Below, piece after piece: positions 12,330 through 24,167 of a DNA stretch of 64,000 bases (positions are counted from its first letter, which is position 1; each line of letters opens with the position of its first letter). Below the pieces are notes generated by a model. That model saw only the letters and a list, made by a program, of their open reading frames with translations, did no database searches and was not told the origin of the DNA. The translations under genes were made by a program, and so were the position numbers. Source of the DNA: Flaccisagitta enflata (lineage: Eukaryota > Chaetognatha > Sagittoidea > Aphragmophora); NCBI GenBank assembly GCA_965153355.1, contig OZ231128.1, positions 1,116,001-1,180,000 on the forward strand, in the 5' to 3' direction.

Positions 12330-12415
<86 letters not shown>
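12330..12415. repeat. (GA)n microsatellite
   Basis: About 43 GA units in the flank upstream of the minus-strand retrotransposon. The poly(Arg-Glu) frame is an artefact. Confidence 0.95.
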
Positions 12416-12417
<2 letters not shown>

Positions 12418-13339
12418 ACTCGCAAACAGACTCATTTCAGAAATTCTTTTGGGATGATACAATCTTGATATAAGCATGAGGGACAATCATCAAGCATCTA
12501 TTTTACTTTATTTTCTGTTTTATAAAAACAAATCAACTGGTGAAATATATGTCACCATGAAATATCATTAATGAATTAATTACAAAGAATTTGATTAACA
12601 AAACATGAATAAATGTCATTAAGTAATAATGAAAAAGATCAAAGTGGCAACAGAATTAGTAAAATTATGGTACAATAAAAAGAAAAAAATTAATAAAAGG
12701 TAACGAAGGAAATATAAAAAATGAAAAGAATTAAGAATAAAACAAAACAAAAAAACAAAAAAAGAAGTTAAAAGTGAAAGATGAAAAGTAAAAAAATGGG
12801 AAAAGTGAAGATTGAAGAGTGAAAATTAAAAAGTGAAAAGTGAAAAGTAAAAAAATGAAAAGTGAATCATGAAATTTAAAATATGAAAACTGATGAAAAT
12901 AAAAAAAAGTAGAAAATAAGAAATAAAATAATCTTTTGCTGCTAGCGAAAAAATTCTGGAAATTTTTGATAAAATTTCAAAATGATCACAGAAAATCCAC
13001 TATGAATTCCATAAATCTTACTACTCCTTCTTTGCCAAGTCAAAGACCTGAAAAACGTCAATGGGAAACTCATTTTGGCGCCAAATACGGTATTGCGTCT
13101 CATCTGCCACTTCCGGTAGAGGTGGCGGATTAAAAAAGCGTATAGGTAAACTCTAGCCCAGGATATATTTCCAAGTGTTATGCTCTTGTTTGAATGAGCC
13201 AATCTTGTTCTATCAATGGAAAAGATAAACGACAAAATGTTTGCTTGAAGGTCTTTTGATCAGGATGGACAAAAAAGGCTTTGAATTGCTAAAAATAAAC
13301 TGTTTTCAGCTAGTCCGCATAATTTTCGCCGGGGAATCC
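12416..13339. other. A-rich sequence, no gene seen
   Basis: Very A-rich on the plus strand. From 12690 to 12930 it is a loose array of GTGAAAAGTAAAAAAATG-like words, probably from slippage. No mobile element ends are recognised. Confidence 0.5.
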
Positions 13340-15207
13340 AACAAGGCCAACACCTATAAGTCGCGTGCAAGACTAAAATAAATCAATTGACCTGACTAGT
13401 AATTGTATTTTTTAATCGCCTTAGACTGACTAAGAATGACTTAGAATGAATTAGAAAAACTTAAAATGATGTAAAGTACATTTTTAACTACTACGCGACT
13501 CATAAAAAAAAGCAGCACTTTTAAATGGCAAATTGCCATACACTTTTTTGTTTTATAAGAGACCAGTTTATAAGAGACATGAGCCTGAGATTTGCCAAAA
13601 TTTTAAGAACAAAATAAGAGAATGCCAAGGCTGAGATTCAGTATTGGTCATTTTTAAAAGATTTTCTTTTTTTAATTTCTGATGTAAAAATAGATTTTAT
13701 TCAAATTTTTCAGAAATACAGTTTTTTTATCTATAAAAGAACTTCCTTATTTAGTTTGCCTAAGAAATCAGGCATTATATTAAAAAAAAACATGATAATT
13801 ACCAAGTTTAAGATATGAATATCATAAATAAGGTGTTTTCATACGATTCATATTTTGATTAGCATAGAACACTTTAAGAGAATTTCAGGCTGAAAACGGC
13901 CCAAAATTTAAGAACACCCAGGCTGAGTTCAAAAAAGTTGTCTCTTATAAAAAAAAAAGTGTATTGAATTTCAAAATAACTAATTGATATCTTAGACTGT
14001 TAGAAAGCTCTTAAAAAGATCTTTCATTTGGCCCTAATCTAGCAATTCTAGCTTTATTCGTTTAAGAAATGGCATAAGAATGAGTAGAAACATTGCCATT
14101 TTCAGTTTGCAATCTCATTGAAAATAAGCATTTCTACAAATTAGAAGATAACTTTGACAAGCTCTAGCTCCTAAACCGTTTGAGATACAGATTTGAGATT
14201 GGTCTAGAATGAAAGAAAATATGGAAATCTTTAAAATCACTTCAACAAAAAAATGTTCAAATGATTTGTTTTTTGTATTTTTTAACTCAAAATAGGGTGC
14301 AGCTTTTTATTTTAGTCGAGTAGTAACCTGTCAATAATGAATTAAAATGGTTAAGAATGACTTAAAATGACTTAGATTGACTTTAAACAACTAAGGATGA
14401 CTTACAATGACTTACAATGACTTACAATGACTTACAATCACCTAAAATGACTTAAAATGACTTAGAATGACCTAAACTGACAATAATGAATTAAAATGAC
14501 TAAGAATGACTTGAAATGACTTAGATTGACTTTAAACAACTAAGGATGACTTACAATGACTTACAATGACTTACAACGACTTAAAATGACTTAAACTGAC
14601 TTAGAATGACCTAAAATAATGTAAAGGACTGTAGTGACTATAATGTCAAAAATGACTTAGAATGACCTAAAATGACTAAGAATGACCTAAAATGACTTAA
14701 AATGAGTAAAGATTACTTAGAATGACTTAGAATGACTTTAAATGACTTAGAATGACTTTAAATGACTTAAAATGATGTAAAATGACTTAAAATGACTTAA
14801 AATGAGGTAAAGGACTATATTGACCAAAGTGACAAAAATGGCTTTTAATGACTTAAAATTTCTAAGAATGACTTAAAATGACTCAAAATGACTTAGAATT
14901 ACTTAGAATGACTTAGAATGATTTAAAATGACTTAAAATGATGTGAAGGACTATAATGACTAAAATGACAAAAATGACTTTTAATGACCTAATATGATTA
15001 AGAATGACTTAAAATGACTTAAAATGACTTAAAATGACTTAGAATGACTTAGAATGACTTAGAATGACTTAAAATGACTTAGAATGAAGTAAAATGACTT
15101 AAGATGACTAAGAATGACTTGAAGAAATAAAAGCGATAAAGAAGTAAAGTATGACCAACTAACCGACGGATGGACAAAGCGGGTTGTAGAGTCGCGTGCA
15201 CGCGACT
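13340..15207 (-). mobile_element. AGTCGCG-headed element with a 10-bp array (HE2, reverse orientation)
   Basis: Read on the minus strand it starts with the perfect palindrome AGTCGCGTGCACGCGACT (15190-15207) followed by TCTACAACCCGC, and ends with GCACGCGACTTATAGG, TGTTGGCCTTGTT near 13340. The interior is a long 10-bp array plus an AT-rich middle block. It is the cleanest full-length copy of this tail type. It codes for nothing, so it must be non-autonomous. Confidence 0.7.
13425..15125. repeat. 10-bp AATGACTTAG/AATGACTTAA array with AT-rich middle
   Basis: Units lie at 13425-13480 and, far more extensively, at 14330-15125. Inside the dense part short higher-order copies recur, for example a block containing GACTTTAAACAACTAAGGAT at about 14381 and 14529. 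The 13500-14320 interior holds an inverted pair of the TGGTCTCAAATGAAAG-type motif (about 14030 and 14200). The inverse unit, AAGTCATTCT, recurs at 22.2-22.8 and 30.2 kb. Confidence 0.85.
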
Positions 15208-15593
15208 AATAATGGTGGTATGGCGAGGCTACAGCGACCATTTCAATATCTGCGAATACTTAATTCTATCTTCAATCACTGCAATTCTTTTGTTTGTTGG
15301 ATCAAATCAAAAGCAATTTTATGTATTGATTGCACTGAAAATCAGAGCAAAATAGGACTGAGCCAAATGAGCTAGATGAGCCAAAATACTCAAAATCGCT
15401 CAGACCTGTGAATTTTGAACAAAGAAATGACAAACACAGTACTTTAGGAGGCAAATGATTCTAGGTCTTTCAGATTATCTATGATGACGATCAGCGCCGT
15501 ATGGGAGGCTATGAATTTGGGGGGTCCATCCCCAATTTGTGTCACGACAACTTCTTAGTGTCCCAACCAACTTACTAGTGATTTTTTGTCTCT
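15208..15593. other. No gene seen; partial hAT-like end
   Basis: Mostly unique sequence. From about 15492 a CAGCGCCGTATGGGAGG segment and a following TGTCACGACAACTTC stretch resemble the left end of the neighbouring hAT-like element. This suggests a solo or truncated end next to it. Confidence 0.4.
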
Positions 15594-15988
15594 ATATGTA
15601 TCAGCGGCGTAGGAGACCTGGAATTTTTGGGACTTCCACCCTCTAAATAGTGTCCGACAAATTTGGTGTCCCAACAGAAAATTAACATGTTTTTTTCTTT
15701 AGAATAGTAAGAAATAGTTATTACTATGATACTTTTGTTTACTTTGATATCTTAGATAAGTGGAATTGAGCCTAATCACACCTGGTAAGGGAGAATAAAT
15801 TTTTTTTTCCTCTCTTAGCTAGTCCATAGCTTCATTTTTATTTTTTTTCTTTTACCCAATTCGCTCCCCTACATCCCTCTTTTTAGGCAATTAAAGCTTG
15901 AAAACCATTGAATTTTGATTGCTTTATGAATTGCTTCTTTATCTTTAGACCTTTTATGATAATTGTAGCATTGACTGAAATATGTAAA

Positions 15989-16527
15989 TAGTCGCAAAAG
16001 CGTTAGATGGTCAGCGGTACCCGTTGCCCCTATGTGAGTGTATGAGGATGTGAGGTGGTGAGAGGGGCAGCGGCCCCGAAGGAGCCGATGACCTATGCTG
16101 TTTTTATTTGAGCCTGGAGGCTGGAATTGGGGCCTTGAAGCTGGGGTTTGAGCTTAGAGGCGGGGATTTGAGCCTCATGGCTGAGATTTGAGCCTTGAGA
16201 CTGGGATTTGGGCCTCGAGGTTGGGGTTTGAGCCTGGAGGCTAGGATTTGTGCCTCAAGACTTGGATTTGAGCCTCGAGGCTGCAATTTGGGCCTAGAGA
16301 CTGGGATTTGGGCCTTGAGGCTGGGATTTGGGCCTTGAGGCTGGGATTTGGGCCTCGAGGCTTGGATTTGGGCCTCGAGGCTGGGATTTGGGCCTCCAGA
16401 CTGGGATTTGGGCCTCCAGGCTGGGATTTGAGGGGGGGGGACGAAGAAGATGGAGGAGGAGGAGAAGGAGAAAATCCCCCATATGTGTGAAAGCATAGGT
16501 CATCGGCCTCTTCGGGGCCGCTGCCCA
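15989..16527 (-). mobile_element. Foldback module FB3 nested in the hAT-like element
   Basis: It is in reverse orientation: the one-sided tail comes first (TAGTCGCAAAAGCGTTAGAT, GGTCAGCGGTACCCG), then a TGCCCCT/AGGGGCA stem, then GGGGCAGCGGCCCCGAAGG. The array has about 16 units of GAGGCTGGGATTTGGGCCTC type in one orientation, followed by a G-run, a GGA-rich run and the inverse arm ending GGGGCCGCTGCCC. The inner arm word is GACCTATGCT (type I). Confidence 0.85.
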
Positions 16528-16749
16528 AAAAGAAGATTTGCTCTTGCAACTTTGATTTAAAGGATGGATGACTGTATGAGTGAAGGTAATCAGAATATTG
16601 AGAATGCAAATACATAACCTAGGTGAGTATTTCATGATATGACAATTTTACTATGCATGCAAATATATCATTCAGTGTGTCTTCTTTTTTACTTTCTTTC
16701 TTTCTTCTTTTTTCAAGTTTTTAATTTTTTCTGTCTAAGTCTATCTGTC

Positions 16750-16805
16750 TGTCTATCTCTTCCTGTCTCTGTCTGTCTCTGTCTCTCTGTCTCTCTGTCT
16801 CTCTG

Positions 16806-16875
<70 letters not shown>

Positions 16876-16930
16876 CTCTTTCTTTTTTTCTTTTTTTTTA
16901 TTTCTTTTCTTTTTTTTCTTCTTCCTTTCT
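16750..16930. repeat. (CT)n and pyrimidine-rich microsatellite
   Basis: CTGTCT units grade into pure CT (about 16810-16872) and then into T-rich CTTT sequence, just inside the right end of the hAT-like element. Confidence 0.95.
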
Positions 16931-17100
16931 TTTTCTTTTTTGGTGTCCCGACAACTTCGGTGTCCCGACAACAGGGACTTCCGTGGAAGTCCCGGAAGTC
17001 CCTCCTCCTACGCCGCTGATATGTATAGAGAACAGTAATTTTTAGTGCATATCAGTAAAAGAAAGCCTTGTTTAAAATGAAAGAACAGTAGACGATTTTT

Positions 17101-17266
17101 AGTCGCGGACACGCGACTCTACACCTTGCCGTGTCGGTCGGTAGGTCGGTAGGTCGGTCCCTCGGTCGGTCCGTCGGTCCGTCACATTACTGAATTTTGA
17201 GCAGTTTTCAAATTACTGCTCCTGCCCAACCGTCCGTGACTGGATTGCCGTGTATCCGGCCTTGTT
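17101..17266 (+). repeat. AGTCGCG-headed element, short 166-bp copy (HE3)
   Basis: The head is AGTCGCGGACACGCGACT, then TCTACACC and a GGTCGGTAGGTCGGTC microsatellite. Next are TGCTCCTGCCCAACCGTCC and the tail GTGTATCCGGCCTTGTT. A T-run precedes the head. There is no foldback inside, so this is close to the minimal form of the family. Confidence 0.75.
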
Positions 17267-17700
17267 TTTTTAAATGAAGACACACTTGGTTGTTAGCTCT
17301 CTTTTGTTAATGTGATGGGTGGCGTTTTTCCTGCACTTATCAACGTAGGGTGCTGTTTTGTCATATGACTGGAAGCGTAATCATTATCAAAGATGTCGTC
17401 ACAGTTTGAGCATTGTACTTTACGACGTTTAGGAGTAAACCAAAATCCAGCTGACATCTTAAGAAGAAAAGATTCAGATGATAACAGCTTCTCATGATGG
17501 AAAAAAAAGGGAAAAATCAAAAAAAAGGTTCAGAAATATAGAAACACGCAGAATGATCGGTTTGAGTATTGCCACCTAAACTATGAGAGCCCGTATTTGT
17601 GAATGGTACAGTGGTGGTAGTCAATTCCACTAATCCCCTTTGTTTCAGGTTCAAAACAATCCTTCTTTCTCTCCCTCTCCTCCTCCGCTCGGTCTTTCTC
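17267..17700. other. No gene recognised
   Basis: On the minus strand 17293-17520 is open and includes a CSNCDDIF segment with HMTKQH shortly after, which looks like a C2H2-style finger (C, C, H, H in order). It has no splice context or neighbours to support it. I treat it as a possible fragment only. Confidence 0.25.
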
Positions 17701-17944
<244 letters not shown>

Positions 17945-18189
17945 GGATGTGTGTCCCGACAAGGTGCCGCCCTGGCGGCCCTGGCGGCCCCTTGCCATAA
18001 GGCTCTGATGACGATTGTTGTTGAGGAAGGGATGACTAGTACGTGTTTTTGTCGGTAATCTCTCTGTAAGTCACAGGGAGGTACCATATTGATCAATTAT
18101 AACCAATCAGCTTAAAAATCGGTGTTCCAATGTTTGTATGTTCAATGCTCATGACAGTTTTCAATACTGAAAAACATGCTTATGAGGAT

Positions 18190-18545
18190 TGCTGCTCATC
18201 TGTGAGGGTGTGTTTGAGCATTCTAGCTCATTTAGCTCATTTTGCTCAGTCTTTTTTCTGGTTAAAGATGCAATAAATGAAAAGATATCCTTATAAATGA
18301 GCATAGTTGCTCATCTGTGAGGGTGTTTTTAAGTATTCTAGCTCACTTAGCTCATATATTCTTTTTTACCATTTCAGATGGGATCAATAAACAAATGTTT
18401 TGATGTGGGCATGCAAATACAAAAAAGCATGTCAGTGAGCATAGTTGGTTGTCTGGTTGAGTGATTTTAAGCATTTTAGTTCATCTAGCTCATTTGGCTC
18501 AGTCTTATTTTTCTCTGATTTTCAGTGCAATCAATACTTACCACT
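18190..18545. repeat. Three-copy tandem repeat of about 120-135 bp
   Basis: Three units each contain a GCTCATCTGTGAGGGTG-like start and a TTCTAGCTCATTTAGCTCAT middle, then CAGTCTT. The third is most diverged. I see no coding potential; it lies in the presumed intron next to the collagen exon. Confidence 0.7.
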
Positions 18546-18549
18546 GCTC

Positions 18550-18660
18550 TTGATTTGATCTAACAAATAAAAAGATTTGCAGTGACTGAAGACAAAAGTA
18601 TGATGAAAAGTTACCAATGCTTACAGCTTTTTTCCTCATGGCGACAGCTGCCATTACTGG
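18550..18660. repeat. Dispersed duplicate of the 57.47-57.58 kb segment
   Basis: This ~110-bp block (TTTGATCTAACAAATAAAAA, AGATTTGCAGTGACTGAAGA, then GGCGACAGCTGCCATTACTG) recurs with few changes at 57465-57575 in the same orientation. On the minus strand it includes ATGGCRGCTGTCGCC followed by RTGAGG, but coding use is not established. Confidence 0.7.
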
Positions 18661-18689
18661 TAATCAAACGCTTAATGTATTTTGCCATT

Positions 18690-19225
18690 TCAGATAATTC
18701 ACCCTGTAAAAACTAAACGGAATCTGGCATCGGAGGCTGATGACCTAGTACAGATGAATTCGTTCTTACAGTTATGCAAGGACATAGAGTGCACCACCAC
18801 TGTAACACACCTACTGTTAGCGCATGCGCTTGGTCTTATGGGGAATGATTGTGCAATTTCTATATTGGCAAAAAGGCCGCTTCACTATGATTCTATAAGG
18901 CATAGTTTTGCCCAGTTGCTTGTCACACGCTCTAGTTGAGCTCCACTGTATCTAACAATGATCAATCTAAGAAACTTTTCATCTTTAAGGATTTTCGAAT
19001 CCAAACTTTAATCAAACAAGAAAAAGAATATTACAGGATGGTAGCAAAAGGTCTTTATGCAAGGACAGTAAAGGGTAAGATCACACAATCTTACCACACC
19101 AACATACTAACCTGCTGATCCAGGGTCTCCTTTTGCTCCGGAGAGACCCTTTTCACCAGGCTCCCCTAGATGACCACGCGGACCCCGTGCTCCAGAGGGA
19201 CCTCTTACACCTGCAATGGGCGTGA
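18690..19225. repeat. Duplicated collagen exon-plus-intron block, copy 1
   Basis: This block is paralogous to 27225-27690 in the same orientation. Shared words include CAGTTATGCAA, GAGTGCACCACCACTGTA versus GAGCACCACTGTAGC, and GAATATTACAGGATGGT, ending with the collagen exon and GTGAAAAATCA. The intron copies differ by many small changes, so the duplication is old. Confidence 0.8.
19112..19210 (-). CDS. Collagen Gly-X-Y exon (99 bp)
   Basis: On the minus strand an acceptor (CCATTGCAG) precedes and a donor (GTTAGTATG) follows a 99-bp open exon. It begins and ends in phase 1, splitting a glycine codon at each side. The peptide is eleven uninterrupted Gly-X-Y triplets containing GPSGARGPRGHLGEPGEKG and ending GDPGSA. 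Collagen triplets form the extracellular triple helix. Split Gly codons are usual in non-fibrillar collagens. A homologous, longer exon lies at 27537-27671. The next exon downstream is not in the window, so this could continue beyond its left edge. The exon is supported by splice sites, phase and repeat register; the exact collagen type is unknown. Confidence 0.85.
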
Positions 19226-19505
19226 AAAATCACCAACAGTTGAAGGCTTCAAAATGCAAGGCTCTCTCTCTAATTGCTTATTGCTTGCTTGCTTAGAAGA
19301 GACATATTGATATAGACCGTATATGATAAACAGAAGCATAAACAAAAACCCATTATTTCTTACATCATTACCTAAGCTACTTTTAACTTTTGGATTCTTG
19401 AATCTTATGTAAATCACTTTGATGGAGCTAAGCAGTTGTACATTTATGTCATGCTCAGTTCCTAAAACACTCACACAAATTATCTCTTTTTCAATTCATT
19501 ATTAC

Positions 19506-19562
19506 CGCCTATTCCAGGTTCTCCTTTTGGTCCAAGCAGTCCATCAGCGCCATCAATAGAGG
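19506..19562 (-). CDS. Probable short collagen exon (57 bp)
   Basis: The donor GTAAT follows a frame ending in GADGLLGPKGEPGIG with a split glycine codon, matching the phase of the other collagen exons. An AG just before CCTCTATTGATGG gives a 57-bp exon in phase 1-1. The first four residues (SID with the split Ala) are not Gly-X-Y, so the acceptor is the weak point. It lies about 300 bp upstream, in transcript sense, of the 19112-19210 exon. Confidence 0.6.
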
Positions 19563-19737
19563 CTCTCAAAACACATTCATGTATCATTTTATTCAGTTTA
19601 GGATCTCACCGTGGCCAAACCGAGCTGAGAAACTTGGTTTTTACACAAGAGTAATGGACCAACAGACCAACCAACTGACTGACAGATGGACAGACTCTCT
19701 TATAAAGACGCATTTCTGACGGACGCATTTGAATAGG

Positions 19738-20091
19738 TGTAAAGTGGGGGGGGGTCGGTATCAACCAAGTTTTGAAGTGCAAATGGGACACACGACCAGG
19801 CCATGTGCAATTACAAATCAACTTGATAACTAGCAGGAAAGGTTTGTGAGACATAATCATTTACAGTAGTGCCAACCCTACGTTTTCCATTGTAAAGTAT
19901 AGGAGCTTCCTCTTCCGCTTCCTTCTCGCTATTCATTACAATGTAAATTAGGGGTATGACACGACTATAAATGATATGATGCAACCCCATTTTCCTTTTA
20001 CATGTGTTTATATAATGTTATTGTGCACACTTTAGCCATATGTCCAAGTGGTAATTCCAAAGCTGGTTGATACCGACCCCCCCTTTTCACT
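19738..20091. mobile_element. Small inverted-repeat element (MITE-like)
   Basis: The left end GGGGGGGTCGGTATCAACCA is mirrored at the right by TGGTTGATACCGACCCCCCC. The inverse similarity extends about 45 bases. The interior is unique and non-coding. No clear target duplication was found. Confidence 0.7.
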
Positions 20092-21010
20092 GAAAAGGCT
20101 ATTACAGTATGATTGTTTTCATTTGTAACATTTCATGACAACATATCTCAAGAAATTGTAAAGGTAATCATAATCTGAAAAAAAGATGTGAGAAGATATC
20201 AGAAATACATTTTATGATGTGAAACTCCTGACACTTTTCAACAAAACTTGTTCTTCCTAACTTGCTACTTGCTGGAAGACAAATTTGGCTAAAAATACTA
20301 TTTTTTCTTATTTTGAGATAAAATGATTTTCTTTAGGCTGCTCTCATTTCTAAACAATTTGAGCCACAGATACCAGATATATCGATTGGTCTCAAATGAA
20401 AGGTAACTTGATCTAGTTTTAGAAAATCAAAGAAAAAAAATTTGTAGATGTAGAAATAGGATTGTTAATGGAAATTTTGCAAGATTATTTGCTTACTGTT
20501 TACAAATTGTGTTCAAGGTACCAATTCAAAGCTTTGATTAAAGAAGACTTAAAAACCACTTCAAATTCTGTTTCATTTGAGACCAATCTGGCAACAGTAG
20601 CTCAAACCGTGGATTGTGTGTATGAAATTTTTGAACTCATGTACGGTTACAAATAAAATCATTGCATTCTCTTTTATTATCTTTTTTTAAAATGTAATGT
20701 TTAACATGATTTAGGGTGTCTGCACACGTCGCGCAGGAACAAACCTTAGGTTGAGAAAAATTCTCATGACTCGGTGAAATATTCAAATTCTCATGACTTA
20801 GAGAAAAATTTATTTCAATAATGAGCTATATGTTAAGCATTGAACAAATAAAAAAGGTTCGGATGTATGGCTCAAAGAGAGCACAAATAAAGCATAATTT
20901 ACTGAATTAAAAATAGCACAAAGCATGTTATAACGGAATTTATCTTTTTAAGCTTTTGCAATTTGAAAAAGAATTTCAAACGTAAAGCAATAGCTCAAAT
21001 AGCTGCTATA
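20092..21010. other. AT-rich presumed intron with an inverted motif pair
   Basis: At 20345-20405 there is a TTCTAAACAATTTGAGCCAC, ATTGGTCTCAAATGAAAGG segment. Its inverse counterpart is at 20565-20625 (TCATTTGAGACCAATCTGG). This is one case of a motif that recurs in many palindromic pieces of the window. No coding sequence is seen. Confidence 0.5.
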
Positions 21011-21413
21011 CAGAGAAAAGGTTAATATAAGGTGTGAACCCCCTGAAAACTGTAGCACCCCCACCTACAGCTCTAGCCAATTAAATTAAAGACACTTTAA
21101 AGGTAGAGGTAGAATGTTTATATCAATGCAAGTGGCGTCACCAAAGCGATTTTTTAATTTTGCTTTTTAAGTCAAGATATAGCTTAATAAAGCAGTAAAA
21201 TTAACTATGATTAGAAGTTCATGAAATCAAAGATTTTATATCATAATTTCAGACTGGAATGGAAATTGCAAAATCGCTCTAGTGACGCCACTTGTACAGT
21301 AAAAAACCTTAATTAGCAATATCCAATTTATTATTTATCACTCTAGTTTGATCTGTAAGGGGGGGGTGCTACAGTTTTAGGGGGGTTCACATCTTATATT
21401 TCTCCTTCCTCTG
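21011..21413. mobile_element. Palindromic MITE with TA target duplication (403 bp)
   Basis: It is bounded by TA on both sides (21009-21010 and 21414-21415). The ends read CAGAGAAAAGG and CCTTCCTCTG. Inner inverse words are GGTGTGAACCCCC with GGGGGTTCACATC and AAGTGGCGTCACC with GGTGACGCCACTT-like sequence. The CAG ends plus TA suggest a Tc1/mariner or pogo-mobilised MITE. Confidence 0.8.
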
Positions 21414-22240
21414 TACAATTGCTTTTGCGGGCTAGTTTGGAATGATAATTTACAGATGAGAGAAAAAAAACAGCTAAACTTTTTTTAACTGGCATAATTG
21501 TTTTTACTTTTTAACCTGGAAAATTATAAAAAAATGAATCATTTGAAATGCACATGCTGTGTTTTAAACCTAACTTGAACTATTTTAAGAGCAAACAATC
21601 GTTGAAACACTGCAAAAAAAGGTTATTTTAACTACAATACCTCTATTTCCACACTTTTTTTATTTTCCTTACGGATATGAATGCTATATATTTTAATTTC
21701 ATTTTTTTAAAGCTTAGTTTATAGTTTACATAATGAAAAAAAATATTTACGTTGTAAGAATTTTTTCAGTCTAGGATTTGTTCCGGGGCAGTGTGTGCAG
21801 CCATTTTCCGCGAGAAAGAGAGACAGGGAACAGTACGTAACACAGCAGCTTATGATTTGTCATGACATGAACTTTGCCGCAACAGGCAAAAAAAGTGTCA
21901 GACTCAGTTAGTTAGTTGCCGTTCAACTCTAACTCGAGAACGGTATGAGCCTTTTTGATCTACAACCTTATTTTTTTGTTTTGCCCGGATCCAGAATTTC
22001 CGCTGCTCATAATCCGATATGTGTAACAAAAAATTTGAATTCCGTGTTTTTGAATAAAAGTTCCCTTCAAATGGAGAAAAATTTTGCAAGGATTGCAATA
22101 CCTTCGAGAACCAAAGATGGGTAACAGTCGCTCTATTGTTGATATAGGAAAACTTATGAAGTATGCCAGCCAGTATCCTGATTTGTCGGTCCACCCATCC
22201 ATCATCCAGCTTTTTGTTTATTTAGTCATTTCTTATCAAT
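21414..22240. other. No gene recognised
   Basis: AT-rich with long T runs in the first half. The minus strand has an open stretch at 21904-22205 containing RATVTHLWFSKVLQSLQNF, but it has no family resemblance or splice support. Confidence 0.4.
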
Positions 22241-22244
22241 TATA

Positions 22245-22795
22245 GGTCAATCCAAGTCAATTGAACATATTTGAATTTGTTTTTTTCATTTCAGTCATTT
22301 TTTTGCATCCAATCATTTTTCAATTCATTTCAAGCAATTAAAAGTCGCTCTAAATCAATTTAAGCCTTACTTATTCATTTTATCTTTTTTTACTTTAGAA
22401 CATCAAGTCATATTTGTTTATCAAATAATTCTTTTTTCCATTCTTAGTCATTTTAAGTCATTCCATGTCTTTCTAAGTCATTTTTAGTCATTCGATAACA
22501 TTTTCACATTTTCATTCATTTTTTGTATCAAATCATTTCCTGAGTTATTCAAAGTCATCTTTTTAAGCCAATCTAAATCATTGAAAGTCAATTTCTTACA
22601 TAAAATCATTCATTTGTATCAGATCATTCTTTGAGTCATTCTATTCTTTAGAAATTTGTGAAAAATGGTCGGTCCGCCACACTTTTACCTTTTTTATCAA
22701 TTTTTTTCTTTTAATCAATCATTTTTATTTAAGAGTATACTTAGTCATTCTAAGTCACTCTAAGTCATTCTAAGTCATTCTGAGTCATTATGACA
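22245..22795. repeat. Degenerate AAGTCATT(C/T) array
   Basis: Units such as AAGTCATTCTAAGTCATT are frequent but interrupted by unique pieces, and become regular at 22738-22790. This is the inverse complement of the 13.4-15.1 kb array. The segment ATTTAAGAGTATACTTAGTC at 22726 is also found at 30167 next to an element tail, so it belongs to the same family. Confidence 0.75.
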
Positions 22796-23078
22796 GCAAG
22801 CACACGAAGCCAACATTTAGGCTATCAAAATGGGTCGAAATAGAAAACATACATGAGTGAAAATAGAAAAACAAGTGAATAAAAGTGATTGAAATAAGAC
22901 ATGCATGATATTTGAAAGCAAAATTTGCATCCATTCAGCAAGAAACTCAGATTTAGCCTATGTTATTGAAGAAGATTTACTGAAAATTTCTACAAATTTA
23001 CTTTTTGTCACTGACAAGGGGTTGGTCGAAATTATAAGTTTGCATAGAAAATGAAAAAATGAAAAAACAAAGAACATA

Positions 23079-23339
23079 CAGTGGGTCCCTGATTTAACGA
23101 CCCTGAAGGGACTAAGGATTTTTGGTCGTTAAATCCGAATGTTGTTAAATCAAACTGTTTCATGAGCAATAAGACTAGCATCAGTTTCCAATTGATTATC
23201 GTAGTTTTCAAGCATTTATGCAAATGGTCAACAAACATAGAAACAGTCAGAGCTAAAGACAAACAGAAAGACATACAGCAGACAGACAGACAGACAGATA
23301 GACAGACAAACAAACAGAAAAAGAGACACAAACAGAAAA

Positions 23340-23378
<39 letters not shown>

Positions 23379-23829
23379 AAAGAGCCAGCCTTGTAAAAAC
23401 TCACAACAGCATGTAAAAGTAGAAGTATACGCGACTGTAAGGTGTTAGCTTTGTTGTAATAAAAAGTTAATCTACTAATGATAATTTCATGTTTTTGTTC
23501 ACAGTTTTTTTCATTCCTAAGCTGTTATTCTGTTCACTTTTGTGTTTAAAGTTTTAGTTTGATAAATGAAAATGATATATCAAAGCTTCAATGAAAATTC
23601 AAAATAAAAATAACACAAAAATAAAATGTCAATGTCACTAAATCAAGGAAAAAAATTTCTAGGGACCTGAAAATAGAGACTTTAAATTAGGTTTGGCTGT
23701 TATATCAGGTGTCGTTAAATCAAGTAAAATTATCATTACAAAAACCTGCAAAATTTTGGGACCAAAGAAACTAGGATGTTAAATCCGAAATGTTGTTAAA
23801 TCAGGTGACAAAAAGGCGGTAGTCCACTG
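23079..23829. mobile_element. Pogo/Tigger-like MITE (751 bp)
   Basis: The left end CAGTGGGTCCCTGATTTAAC and the right end CCACTG are inverse ends of the CAGTGG type. Subterminal inverse words GTTAAATCCGAATGTTGTTA and TGTTGTTAAATCAGG repeat at both sides. The left flank is TA and the right flank is TG, so the duplication is imperfect. The interior holds a CAGA microsatellite (about 23279-23385) and, at 23431-23457, an ACGCGACTGTAAGGTGTTAG tail of the AGTCGCG family, indicating a nested insertion. Confidence 0.75.
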
Positions 23830-24167
23830 TGGTTCTCTTCCCAAATCGTTTTAGAGGGAACTATTATATCCAGTGATAACTTGTGAGTAATGAAAACATT
23901 TGTGGATGGATAATTTGTCCATTATTGATGGAAAAGTCGGGTGAAGCACTTCATTATTCCCTGGCAGATTTAAGTCTTATGTAAGTCTCGTAAGCAACTT
24001 ATAGGAGTTGGCCTTGCTCTTCTATAATGCTTCCGTAGAATCGATTGGTAACTAGAGGCATTCGCCATATTGTGTTCCACGAAAACTTGATTTGGAGTGA
24101 AAAAGAAAGGCAAAAATTTATAAAACAAATCTAATAATGATAACCAGACAAATCTGTGCTGTAGATA
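23830..24167. other. No gene seen
   Basis: Unique, moderately AT-rich sequence. No repeats, ends or splice-bounded open frames were recognised. Confidence 0.4.

Larger units (their letters stand above)
15602..17018. mobile_element. Non-autonomous hAT-like element with 8-bp target duplication
   Basis: Terminal inverted repeats are CAGCGGCGTAGGAG at the left and CTCCTACGCCGCTG at the right. Both are flanked by the same 8 bases, ATATGTAT (15594-15601 and 17019-17026). An 8-bp duplication and a CAGNGGCGTAG-like end are hallmarks of the hAT superfamily. There is no transposase; the interior is AT-rich sequence, foldback FB3 and a CT microsatellite. Confidence 0.85.

Noticed and set aside
16625-17000. 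A gene with a long Ser/Leu-rich domain in the CT region
   Set aside because: It consists of CT and CTTT microsatellite near the end of a non-coding hAT-like element.
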